From assembly GCA_963780135.1 (NCBI GenBank), contig CAWAAR010000003.1, positions 1,922,001-1,986,000 on the forward strand: 64,000 nucleotides of DNA. Direction: 5' to 3'. Each line of letters starts with the position of its first letter. Position 1 is the first letter of the stretch. This stretch comes from Clostridium_AM sp963780135. Lineage in GTDB: Bacteria; Bacillota; Clostridia; Clostridiales; Clostridiaceae. A program made the translations under genes and the position numbers. Shown here one piece after another: positions 1-6,606 of this stretch. The notes below the pieces were generated by a model, which had not been told where the DNA came from, did not search any database, and saw only the letters and a list, made by a program, of their open reading frames with translations.

Positions 1-882
1 CATAAATTTGAGTCGCTTCTGATATCGACCATTATTATAGTATTCTATGTAATCAATGACTGCTTGTTTCAATTCTTCGTAGGAATTGAATTTGTTTAAG
101 TAGTACATTTCTGATTTAAGCATACCCCAAAAGGCTTCCATAGGTCCATTATCTATACACCTTGATACTCTTGACATACTTTGTGTCATTCCTGCATCAT
201 CAATTTTCTTCTTAAAAATCTTTGAAGTGTATTGAAAACCTCGGTCGCTGTGAAAAATAGGTTTTACATCTGGATACTGTTCGTGTGCCACATCAAATGT
301 TTCAAATACAAGTGCATTATTGTTCGAATGACCAATGACAAATGAAACAATGCTCTTATCACCTAAATCTAAGATGGCACTTAAATAAGCCTTATTGCTT
401 GTACCGTATTTCATCTCTGTTACATCAGTAAGCCACTTATCTCCGAAATTATCTGCTGTAAATTTTCGATTCAAGATATTTTCAGCTGTTACTTGTGGAG
501 TGGATTTTATATAATTCTTTCTTTTGCGTCTGCAAACGGATTTAAGATTTAGTATCTGCATAAGTCTATAAATTCTTTTTTGATTCACATGAAAGTTATT
601 CTCTCTGTTTAACTTTATGGTCATCTGGCGATAGCCAAGGATTCCTCTCTTTTCTTCGTAAGACTCTTTAACCAAGGTAAGAAGAATTTGATTAAACTGC
701 TCATTCTTACTCTCAACTCTATTTAGCCACTTATAGTAGGATGAACGTGCTATGCTTGCATATCTGCATAATTCTGAAACTGGACATCCTTTTTCATTAT
801 GTATCTCTTGGATCGCTAGATAGATTGTTTCATTCCGTACCTGGCTTAGAACCGCCTCCTTTCGATTTCGTCGAGTTTTTTT
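1..882 (-). CDS. IS3-family transposase OrfB (integrase catalytic subunit), partial, made by -1 frameshift
   Basis: Catalytic part of the IS3 transposase, which cuts and joins the element's ends. The frame lies -1 relative to orfA and is open from the slippage site to the window edge. The retroviral-integrase (rve) DDE residues are visible: first Asp in TDVTEMKYG, second Asp in FHSDRGFQY, and the Glu in PMEAFWGMLKSE. An N-terminal HTH_21-like stretch (NEKGCPVSELCRYASIARSS) precedes it. The last visible residues (IEYYNNGRYQKRLKF) are the conserved run just before the usual C-terminus, so only a short tail is missing. It has no obvious start of its own and is expected as an OrfAB fusion. Confidence 0.9.
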
Positions 883-1520
883 AAAAATTCCATCTCCATT
901 TCCTTTCGTTTGTTTTCTGTCCTTAACAAACGATTTTCAGCACGAAGTTTTTCTAGTTCTGACAGTTCATTTTCAGGCTTTGTACGTCCTCTTTGATCTA
1001 GTAAGCCTTCAACACCTTTTTTATCATATTTCCTCAACCAGAGATAGACCTGCTGGTATGATACCTTATATTTTTCAGCAGTTTCATTATAGTTATTCTC
1101 ATGTTCAATACAATATTGAACTATTTCAATTCTTTCATCATAAGTGGTTTTACGTCCTTTAGTCATGATTAATGTTCCTCCAGTTCTAGAGATTTTAAAC
1201 TCTTCATGACTATTATACTGCTTAATCCATTCTTGTAACTTACCTTTTGAACGAATTTTGTATTTTGCACAGATATCATCTTGTGAACCTATTCCTGCCA
1301 AGTAATCATGTACTGCTGAAAGTTTTAACTCTGATGAGTATTTTTTGTTTCCTATTATAGTAAATGCCTCTATACCTATACTCTGATAATTGCGTATCCA
1401 TTGTTGTAAAGATTGAAGGCTAACGCCTAATTGTCTTGCGATATTTCTTTGACTATCTTCACCATTTAAAAATTTCCTAACTGCAATAATCTTTTCATCT
1501 GGAGTTATATTTTTTTGCAT
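846..1520 (-). CDS. IS3-family transposase OrfA (double helix-turn-helix)
   Basis: DNA-binding subunit of the IS3 transposase, 224 residues. Two or three consecutive HTH_28/IS150-type helix-turn-helix units are visible: residues about 8-50 (EKIIAVRKFLNGEDSQRNIA), 60-100 (ELKLSAVHDYLAGIGSQDDI) and 125-170 (YDERIEIVQYCIEHENNYNE). A Leu-rich coiled coil follows (LSELEKLRAENRLLRTENKR, about 188-207) for multimerisation, as in IS150/ISL-type OrfA. It ends in the -1 overlap with orfB just after the A7 slippage run. The ATG lies close to the element's end, so the promoter must be near or within the terminal repeat. Confidence 0.9.
   Translation of the reverse strand: MQKNITPDEKIIAVRKFLNGEDSQRNIARQLGVSLQSLQQWIRNYQSIGIEAFTIIGNKKYSSELKLSAVHDYLAGIGSQDDICAKYKIRSKGKLQEWIKQYNSHEEFKISRTGGTLIMTKGRKTTYDERIEIVQYCIEHENNYNETAEKYKVSYQQVYLWLRKYDKKGVEGLLDQRGRTKPENELSELEKLRAENRLLRTENKRKEMEMEFLKKLDEIERRRF
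876..882 (-). promoter_or_regulatory. A7 programmed -1 frameshift (slippery) site
   Basis: Seven A residues on the minus strand are read in the orfA frame as ..A AAA AAA C, 28 bases before the orfA stop. This is the X XXY YYZ arrangement used by IS3 elements to make the OrfAB fusion. A purine-rich Shine-Dalgarno-like run (AAAGGAGGCGG) follows between the slip site and the stop, which may act as a stimulator. Confidence 0.75.
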
Positions 1521-1525
1521 AGAAA

Positions 1526-1584
1526 ATGCTCCCTTCTAAGTGACGAGTTTTTATTATTTCACTTGTCTACCTAGAAGGGAGCAT
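1526..1584. repeat. 13-bp inverted repeat at the IS end
   Basis: ATGCTCCCTTCTA at 1526-1538 is repeated perfectly inverted at 1572-1584, 33 bp apart. The outer copy coincides with the end of the element; the inner copy touches the orfA start. It probably combines the transposase-binding terminal repeat with a hairpin that can hide the orfA ribosome binding site from read-through transcripts; this role is inferred. Confidence 0.7.
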
Positions 1585-1592
1585 ATCACATA

Positions 1593-1763
1593 AGTGTGGC
1601 TACGTTTGAAGAAACATTATTAAACGGAGTGACATTGAGAAATATTAAAGGTATAGAAGAAGCTCACTTTGAAAGCATTAATATTGGTACATTGGAGAAA
1701 CCTATATTGTTGAAATCAGAAGAAGCAAAGGAATGGGTTTTAGAAAATTGTTTGTACAAATAG
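1593..1763 (+). pseudogene. C-terminal fragment of a pentapeptide-repeat-like protein, cut by the IS
   Basis: An open frame of 56 codons runs from the IS border to TAG. It contains a short pentapeptide-like ladder (ETLLNGVTLRNIKGIEEAHF) followed by a hydrophilic tail ending ENCLYK. There is no start codon with a ribosome binding site. The preceding part presumably lies beyond the IS, to the left of the window. It resembles in style, but does not directly continue, the N-terminal pentapeptide fragment at 3279. Function unknown. Confidence 0.55.
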
Positions 1764-2237
1764 TAAAAAGTAAGTTTAGTTCTAGGACAATATTTTAGCA
1801 TTAAGAATTTTTTTGTAAAAGATTTCGATTTAATAAAGATTAGAGTATAAAAATAAAATGTGATTTAAGTATCTGCAAAATTTTGGTGATACTAGCTACA
1901 AAATAATAAATATATATTAGTATAATTCAAAATAGATTAGTATTATGATATTTATGTTAGTACTAATAAAATAATCTGTATGCATAATTATCATTCTGTA
2001 GTGAGCTTGTCTATAAGAATAAATTTGAATCAATGATGAATCCAGTAGATGCTGAAATTAACAGTGCGTATTGGATTTTTTCTTCTTAAGAGAAACTTAG
2101 AAATCAACAATATGGGTGTGTAGATTTAAATTTGGTGGAAATTCTTCTATAGAAAAAATGCTCAATAATAAAATAAAGTTGGTTTAAACTATGTCCTAAA
2201 TATGATCAATCTGAGACATTGATAGAGGAAACCATGA
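1764..2237. other. Gene-poor AT-rich stretch with decayed coding remnants
   Basis: No intact gene is visible. In one plus-strand frame near 2175-2240 a short run reads WFKLCPKYDQSETLIEETMK before a stop; it appears to continue, after a frameshift, into the toxin tail that starts at 2238. The rest shows no coding pattern, terminator or repeat that I can support. Confidence 0.4.
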
Positions 2238-2678
2238 AGTAAGTTTAGTAATTTTGATGAGAACATATCAGATTTATTTAAGAGTATTAAAGGAAATAAT
2301 AGATTAGTACCAACTTTAGAAGGTGTACCAAATGAATTCCTTAAGGATGTTTCTAAAATTAGAGATAATATATATAAGAATGAAGAACTTAATGAACCAC
2401 CATCAACAGGTGAATTAGGTGAATGTGTTGATGAGAATGGAGGCAATGATGGGGCAGGAGCAGCTCAGTATGACAGAGGTACAACATGGGTAGTAAATAG
2501 AACAATTCCGGGTAATGCAAATGGAGTACAAAAAGTTGTTCAAGTTAAAGTAGGAGATGCATGGGTAGATAATTCTATTTGGCAACAAGCAGTTAGCGCT
2601 AATCAAGCAGGAACAGCCACTCAAGGGCAAACGATGATGTTAGAAGATGGGCACTGGTTAACAAAATGGGAGGATTAA
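2238..2678 (+). pseudogene. C-terminal tail of a polymorphic-toxin-like protein (no start, frameshifted upstream)
   Basis: A frame without a usable start codon reads for 146 codons. It has an acidic, Gly/Asn-rich linker (GECVDENGGNDGAGAAQYDR) and then a compact domain with repeated Trp residues (TTWVVNRTIPGN, GDAWVDNSIWQQAV, EDGHWLTKWED) ending at TAA. Upstream the frame is closed by TGA and seems to continue in another frame, so the large N-terminal delivery part is lost. The next gene begins 3 bases later, the usual toxin-immunity spacing. I infer a contact-dependent or secreted toxin tip; the toxin family is not recognised. Confidence 0.5.
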
Positions 2679-2681
2679 ATA

Positions 2682-3050
2682 ATGAGTAATATAGATAAAA
2701 GATACTATATAGGGTTTGAAGGTGAACCTGAAATTACATTTAGTATAATAGAAGAAAATAATACAAAACGTGAATTTGGAATATGGGGGGGCTATTTTGA
2801 TAACATAATGAAACAAATTCAGCCCAAGGAAGATAGCTGGACAGCATTAGCATATTACTATCATTTAGGTATAGGGTGGTATGATGAAAGTCAATGGTTA
2901 ATAGAAAATCTTCAGGAGTCATATGAACAATTAATAGAAATAGAAATGGATAAGCTAGAAAATGAGGAAAAAGAAATACTAAAAATTATTTTAAGTATGT
3001 TAAGAGATGCAATAGATAATAATTACAAAGCATTTATTTCATATGATTGA
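2682..3050 (+). CDS. Putative immunity protein for the adjacent toxin tail
   Basis: Small acidic protein of 122 residues with no signal peptide or membrane segment. It carries aromatic clusters (FGIWGGYFDNIM; ALAYYYHLGIGWYDESQWL) and an amphipathic helix (about 85-115) rich in Glu and Lys. A good Shine-Dalgarno (GGAGG, 8 bases before ATG) lies within the last codons of the toxin remnant, implying translational coupling. Small acidic cytosolic proteins directly after a toxin C-terminus are typically cognate immunity proteins. The gene looks intact although its toxin is decayed, as in orphan immunity genes. The family is not recognised, so the role rests on context. Confidence 0.5.
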   Translation: MSNIDKRYYIGFEGEPEITFSIIEENNTKREFGIWGGYFDNIMKQIQPKEDSWTALAYYYHLGIGWYDESQWLIENLQESYEQLIEIEMDKLENEEKEILKIILSMLRDAIDNNYKAFISYD

Positions 3051-3211
3051 TATAATAAGAGGGTGTTTTACAGGAAAATTTACAATATCACAATCTGGCT
3101 TAAGAGTAATGTTGTTTAATAAAATGTAAGGTAATTAAAAAGACTGCATAATTGTAATAATGTAGTAAGATTTAGAAAAAGTAAAAATTAAATACATGGC
3201 AGAAATAGTAT

Positions 3212-3244
3212 GGCTAACGCTGGAAAAAGGAATTAGCTTTTTTT
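3212..3244 (+). terminator. Rho-independent terminator
   Basis: Stem GGCTAA / TTAGCT with a purine-rich loop, followed by seven T residues (3238-3244). It lies about 160 bases after the immunity-like gene and just before the pentapeptide fragment. Confidence 0.55.
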
Positions 3245-3278
3245 CTATGTTCAAAAATATTGAAAGGGGTAAAGAAAC

Positions 3279-3479
3279 ATGAAAAATGAATTGGTACAAA
3301 GTCTCAAAACACATACCTATGAATCACTAGAAAATCTAGATTTATCTCAAGGAGATTATGAAGGTATAGATTTAAGATATGCCGTGGTAAGTGGAAGCGA
3401 TTTTTCAAACAGCATCATGAAAGATTGTATACTTATTGGAACAAAATTTAATAACAGCAATTTGAACAATGTTGAATAG
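3279..3479 (+). CDS. Short pentapeptide-repeat protein, probably truncated
   Basis: 66 residues. The part from about 15 onward has the A(D/N)LXX rhythm of pentapeptide repeats (ESLENLDLSQGDYEGIDLRY, then GSDFSNSIMKDCILIGTKFN). A Shine-Dalgarno-like AAAGGGG precedes the ATG. The protein stops after NLNNVE, whereas pentapeptide proteins normally run longer. A -1 frame begins at the stop and reads IEEEWYTKTLSQINQSIQYL, so a frameshift may have shortened it. It may relate to the C-terminal pentapeptide fragment at 1593. Function unknown; such proteins often occur beside toxin/immunity cassettes. Confidence 0.45.
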   Translation: MKNELVQSLKTHTYESLENLDLSQGDYEGIDLRYAVVSGSDFSNSIMKDCILIGTKFNNSNLNNVE

Positions 3480-3736
3480 AGGAAGAATGGTATACTAAGA
3501 CATTATCACAAATTAATCAGAGTATTCAATATTTAGTGGTAATTTTAATTGATAAATGGCACCATAAATACTATAATCTCTTTGTGTTATATTTTTATTT
3601 TCCATAAAAATATTTTTTACGTATTATACAGATAAAATAGTATAATTAGATGTAATGTTAGTGGTTACAATAGTTTGTTACTTGTTAGACTGTGAGTTAA
3701 TAATGTTTCAAATGGAAAAAGTATGTGTAAAATCTA

Positions 3737-3766
3737 TTGACATTGTTATGGATAGTATCATATAAT
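3737..3766 (+). promoter_or_regulatory. Consensus sigma-A promoter of the structured RNA
   Basis: TTGACA at 3737-3742 and TATAAT at 3761-3766, separated by 18 bases. Both hexamers match the housekeeping consensus perfectly, which is unusual in this window. Transcription is predicted to start near 3773, just before the run of hairpins. Confidence 0.8.
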
Positions 3767-3772
3767 AATGAT

Positions 3773-4026
3773 GAAGATAGTAATATCATTCGTGTGAAGA
3801 CACGTTAAAGCCGTACCGGATATGGAACGGGGTAAACTTCCATAACAATTTTGGTATCAAGATGGATACCATTCTCCAAAGCAGAGAGGATGCTTGGCCA
3901 ATGCGGCTGGTATATAATGACCGCAACTATTTGATGTCAAGATGGGCATCACACCTGACGGGCAGGAGAAAACACTTTATTGGAATGAAATTATTCAAGA
4001 AGTAGCAAGAAATTGCTACTTCTTTT
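3773..4026 (+). ncRNA. Structured non-coding RNA upstream of the PBECR4-like nuclease gene (possible RNA antitoxin)
   Basis: About 250 bases between a perfect promoter and a strong terminator, with no credible reading frame. Hairpins visible in order: CGTGT/ACACG (3791-3804), TATGGAA/TTCCATA (3821-3844), TGGTATC/GATACCA (3852-3871), CCAAAGCA/TGCTTGG (3876-3897), TGCGG/CCGCA (3902-3925) and TGATGTC/GGCATCA (3932-3951). The third and sixth share the loop AAGATG and sit exactly 80 bases apart, with compensatory changes in their stems. The layout promoter, repeat-bearing RNA, terminator, toxin-like gene is that of type III toxin-antitoxin loci (ToxIN, CptIN, TenpIN). It could instead be a cis-regulatory leader. 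I cannot name an RNA family for it. Confidence 0.6.
3999..4026 (+). terminator. Terminator between the RNA and the nuclease gene
   Basis: Perfect 10-bp stem GAAGTAGCAA / TTGCTACTTC closed by a GAAA tetraloop, followed by TTTTC. It lies 16 bases before the start codon of the downstream gene, so most transcripts should stop here and only read-through would express the protein, as in type III toxin-antitoxin operons. Confidence 0.8.
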
Positions 4027-4042
4027 CTTAGGAGAAATGCCT

Positions 4043-4777
4043 ATGACATTAGAACAAAAAGTAGAATTAGTAAGGAAAAATGTGATTTCAGCCGTACAGA
4101 AATATAAAAATGAACTAGTCGGGAAAAAGTTCTTGTATATTTTTGGAAATGAATTTATTGAAGTAATTTATAAAACAGAAAACTTTATGCATTTAACGGG
4201 AATTGATTCCAAAAAGTTAAAACCCCAAAAGTTTTATGATAAAACAAAAGATAAAACATTAAAAAGGAATAATATGTTTTTTAGTTCAAGATATCCATTG
4301 AAAACTGCAATGGAAAAGTCAAATGAATTATCAAATATAGATATTTTTTCTAATTCAAAAATATCTATTATAAAAGACATGCAAACAAGTACATATGCAT
4401 ATGAATTTGGTTTTTCTGATAAAAAAATGACATTGGGATTAATAAAAAATACAAGAGAAGATATAAAGGGAAATAAAATAGAATTGGATTATTATGTTCC
4501 ACAGACATTTAGAGTTAAAGAAGATGCAACTAAAGGTAAAGATCCTAGTGAAATAATTGAAATTGCAATGATATTATCGAAAACAGATGTTAAGGCAAAG
4601 TATAATAAAATTCATTATGGTGATGAAAAACAAATTGAATCATTACCAGATAAAATTAAAAAAAATATTAGTGAAAATCTTATATATTCTAAATCAAAAA
4701 ATAAAGAAATAGAAGTTGTTTTAACAGATGAAACAACTGAATTGGATAAAAATTTAAATATAATAAAAAGGACTTAA
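4043..4777 (+). CDS. PBECR4-like (barnase/EndoU/colicin E5/RelE-type) nuclease-domain protein, possible toxin
   Basis: 244 residues from ATG 4043, chosen because TTAGGAGAAA lies just upstream; a TTG/ATG reading 30 bases earlier would start inside the terminator. The N-terminal two-thirds resembles the PBECR4 family of predicted RNases known from phage and mobile-element polyvalent proteins: KKFLYIFGNEFIEVIYKTEN, then FMHLTGID, SSRYPLKTAME, and a strand-rich part with YEFGFSDKKMTLGLIKN and YVPQTFRV. The C-terminal 60 residues are charged. It has no signal peptide or membrane segment. It follows a structured RNA and terminator, and a strong terminator overlaps its own stop. A toxin role paired with the RNA is inferred; the family call is from memory of its motifs. 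Confidence 0.6.
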   Translation: MTLEQKVELVRKNVISAVQKYKNELVGKKFLYIFGNEFIEVIYKTENFMHLTGIDSKKLKPQKFYDKTKDKTLKRNNMFFSSRYPLKTAMEKSNELSNIDIFSNSKISIIKDMQTSTYAYEFGFSDKKMTLGLIKNTREDIKGNKIELDYYVPQTFRVKEDATKGKDPSEIIEIAMILSKTDVKAKYNKIHYGDEKQIESLPDKIKKNISENLIYSKSKNKEIEVVLTDETTELDKNLNIIKRT

Positions 4778-4810
4778 TAAAAGTGTACAAGCTTTATTGA
4801 GTCCTTTTTA
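4765..4810 (+). terminator. Strong terminator overlapping the nuclease gene stop
   Basis: AAAAAGGACTTAATAAA (4765-4781) pairs with TTTATTGAGTCCTTTTT (4793-4809), near-perfect with one G-T pair. Both arms carry A or T runs, so it can also act from the opposite side. It isolates the RNA/nuclease unit from the downstream toxin remnant. Confidence 0.8.
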
Positions 4811-4929
4811 TTATATATTGTAGATAAATAAAGTAATTTATCTACAAAACTCATAACTAAAAGCACCAATCATTTGTTTTAATCCACGAATAGAGTAGAT
4901 GTTATAAATTCAATACAAGAAGTCCGTGA

Positions 4930-5049
4930 AGGGATCAATTTAATAAAGCAGGATGGTATACAGGGAAGACTAGTTCAGGAATGTCTATAAAAATGTGGCT
5001 GAATGACAAAGGTTTAGTGGATGCTGCATTTCCAGTTTATTCAAAATAA
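4930..5049 (+). pseudogene. C-terminal tail of a secreted/contact toxin, possibly EndoU-type
   Basis: An open frame without start reads 39 residues (FNKAGWYTGKTSSGMSIKMW then LNDKGLVDAAFPVYSK) to TAA. This Gly-Lys-Thr, methionine and PVY-ending pattern resembles the end of bacterial toxin C-terminal domains such as EndoU-like RNases. Just upstream another frame reads INSIQEVREGINLIKQ, so the module is frameshifted as well as beheaded. The immunity-like gene follows 19 bases later. Confidence 0.45.
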
Positions 5050-5068
5050 ATAGAAAGGAGTAAAAGAT

Positions 5069-5398
5069 ATGAAATATATGTTTTCAGTTGAGAAAAGTAA
5101 TTATGGATATAGTAGGATTATTCTTCCGCAAGAAATTAAATTGATAGAGTATGTTTTCGAAGATATGGAGTCATTTGGGGAGCCAATCTTCCAAGAATTT
5201 ATTGAGAGAGTAATTAATAGAGTTAGTAATAATGAGGAGGTATCAGGTAATATTTGTAGTCTTGAAATAAATAGAAATTTTACAAATGTTATTGTTGAAT
5301 TTGTGCCAAGTGAAATGTCTAATAAATGTAAAATAGAAACTGATGAATTATTGTCATTAATGCAAGTGTGGATAATCATAAATAAATCACAGTTATAA
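5069..5398 (+). CDS. Putative immunity protein of the second toxin remnant
   Basis: 109 residues, acidic, without signal peptide or membrane segment; predicted mixed alpha/beta (IILPQEIKLIEYVFEDMESF; NRNFTNVIVEFVPSEM). A strong AGAAAGGAG precedes the ATG. It directly follows a toxin C-terminal tail, as the gene at 2682 does, which suggests a cognate immunity protein kept after decay of its toxin. The exact immunity family is not recognised. Confidence 0.5.
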   Translation: MKYMFSVEKSNYGYSRIILPQEIKLIEYVFEDMESFGEPIFQEFIERVINRVSNNEEVSGNICSLEINRNFTNVIVEFVPSEMSNKCKIETDELLSLMQVWIIINKSQL

Positions 5399-5427
5399 TT
5401 AAATTGCACAATTAATTAATAGAATAA

Positions 5428-6051
5428 ATATATATATACGGAAAGAATAACTGGACAGCAGCAAGAAATTTTAAAGAAGTGCTAAATGGACATGAATTAT
5501 TTGAAGACAATATAGTAGATTTTAGATATTTATTATTTGATATAAATAGAATGGATAAAGAGGAGTTATTAGAAATAGCAAATGTGATAAGTTCAGTATT
5601 TTTATTAGATCAAGATGTTGAAATTGAAGAGATAATAAAGAGATTAAATTTAATAGGAAGAATAATAAGGAAAAGTACATCAAAAGAACAACAACAGGTA
5701 TTTAAAGGGTGGTTTATAAATATATTTAAAAATAGGTTTAATGGAGAAATAAGAGAAAATGTACATAAATTATTGATGGAAACATCAGAAATGGAGGTAG
5801 ATAGTATGGTAAGTAATTTAGGGAGAAAAATAGAAGAAGAATTTAAGGTTAGAGAACAAAAAGGTATAGAAGAAGGTATAGAAAAAGGCATACAGCAAGG
5901 TTTACAACAAGGTGAAGTAAGTAAAGCTAAAAAGATGGCAATAAAAATGTTAAGAAGAGGATTAGATGTTGATGAAATAATAGAGTTTACAGAATTAACT
6001 AGAAGTGAAATATTAATAATTAAAAGTCAAATAGATAATCAGAAAAATTAA
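5428..6051 (+). pseudogene. Rpn-family recombination-promoting nuclease / PD-(D/E)XK transposase-like, N-terminus lost
   Basis: The frame opens at 5428 without a start and reads YGKNNWTAARNFKEVLNGHE, then FRYLLFDINRMD, the conserved middle of clostridial YhgA/Rpn-like proteins. Those proteins normally begin with a PD-(D/E)XK nuclease domain of about 130 residues, which is absent here. The tail has the typical repeat of EGIEKGIQQGLQQGE and a helical end (AKKMAIKMLRRGLDVDEI). An internal ATG at 5479 could start a 190-residue product, but it has no ribosome binding site. Beheaded copies like this are common debris in Clostridium genomes. Confidence 0.7.
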
Positions 6052-6092
6052 ATAACATGTTATAATGATAGTAAGAAATAGGAATAATAAAA

Positions 6093-6115
6093 ACAGGGTG
6101 TTGATAGCACCCTGT
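6093..6115 (+). terminator. Hairpin after the Rpn-like remnant
   Basis: Perfect stem ACAGGGTG / CACCCTGT with a 7-base loop, 42 bases after the stop codon. It lacks a following T run, so it may be a weak terminator or mRNA-protecting hairpin. A second small hairpin (GTTGC/GCAAC, 6130-6143) follows. Confidence 0.4.
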
Positions 6116-6168
6116 AGTATACAATTCTGGTTGCTTAGGCAACTGGGTATCACTAATTTTTATAGGTT

Positions 6169-6211
6169 AAAAAATAGTAGCAACCATTTGCGCGTGGGGC
6201 TACTATTTTTT
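6169..6211. terminator. Bidirectional Rho-independent terminator
   Basis: AAAAAATAGTAGC (6169-6181) and GCTACTATTTTTT (6199-6211) form a perfect 13-bp stem with U/A tracts on both sides. It closes the accessory region on the left and separates it from the small-peptide gene. Confidence 0.8.
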
Positions 6212-6374
6212 CGGGATTTTTTCTATAAGCAACACTATTAATGTTAACAATGCTATTAAGAATACATAGCAGTTAATTTGACAAATGAAATGACATGATA
6301 TACTGAATAATGGTATAATATTACAAAATATAATGAAGTTTTATTTGTTTATTGTGAATAAAGGGGATGTCCAA

Positions 6375-6464
6375 ATGAATGTAAGTAATGATAATAAGAA
6401 TGGAAAAAATTATTTTATGGGTAAATTGACCTTAATGTTTTTATTTATAGGATTTATTTTATAA
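6375..6464 (+). CDS. Small hydrophobic peptide (29 residues), unknown
   Basis: A 29-residue frame with polar N-terminus (MNVSNDNKNGKNYF) and hydrophobic C-terminus (GKLTLMFLFIGFIL). A good Shine-Dalgarno AAGGGGAT lies 7 bases upstream, and a strong terminator follows at 6501. The size and single membrane-seeking helix resemble type I toxin peptides or small membrane regulators, but it matches no family I recognise. The gene is too short to be certain. Confidence 0.4.
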   Translation: MNVSNDNKNGKNYFMGKLTLMFLFIGFIL

Positions 6465-6500
6465 CAATTACTATTAAAGATTTAAATTAATTACATATAC

Positions 6501-6546
6501 AAAGGAAAAGCTCTGATTAGAATTAATAAATCAGAACTTTTCCTTT
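6501..6546. terminator. Rho-independent terminator
   Basis: AAAGGAAAAG.TCTGATT pairs with AATCAGA.CTTTTCCTTT, an interrupted long stem with flanking A and T runs. It serves the small-peptide transcript and, from the other side, the anti-sigma-factor operon ending at 6607. Confidence 0.7.
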
Positions 6547-6606
6547 GATTATTTTTACAAATTTGTTTTTTATAGGTTAGGGCTCATTAATGATTGAAAG
6601 CTGTTC

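Larger units (their letters stand above)
1..1590 (-). mobile_element. IS3-family insertion sequence (IS150-like), cut by the window edge
   Basis: Two overlapping minus-strand frames (orfA with helix-turn-helix domains, orfB with a DDE integrase core) and an A7 slippage site identify an IS3-family element. The end upstream of orfA lies at about 1588-1590, where the sequence finishes in CA, the usual IS3 terminal dinucleotide. The other end is outside the window, so target-site duplications cannot be seen. Directly beyond 1590 an open frame continues as the C-terminal part of a pentapeptide-like protein, so the element probably inserted into that gene. Confidence 0.9.

Noticed and set aside
980..1162. 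Plus-strand 60-residue frame inside orfA
   Set aside because: Mirror frame of the transposase gene, no ribosome binding site and no recognisable content.
2189..2630. Two minus-strand frames (85 and 71 residues)
   Set aside because: They are opposite to the toxin tail frame, whose composition (Gly/Asn/Trp-rich with a linked immunity gene) is the more credible reading.
3773..4026. Known riboswitch or group I/II intron
   Set aside because: I looked for the cores of cobalamin, SAM, lysine, glycine, c-di-GMP, THF and T-box elements and for intron domain V and found none; a covariance search would be needed to exclude all families.
4013..4042. Ten additional N-terminal codons of the PBECR4-like gene
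   Set aside because: This part lies in the terminator hairpin and before the AGGAGA ribosome binding site; ATG 4043 is the better start.
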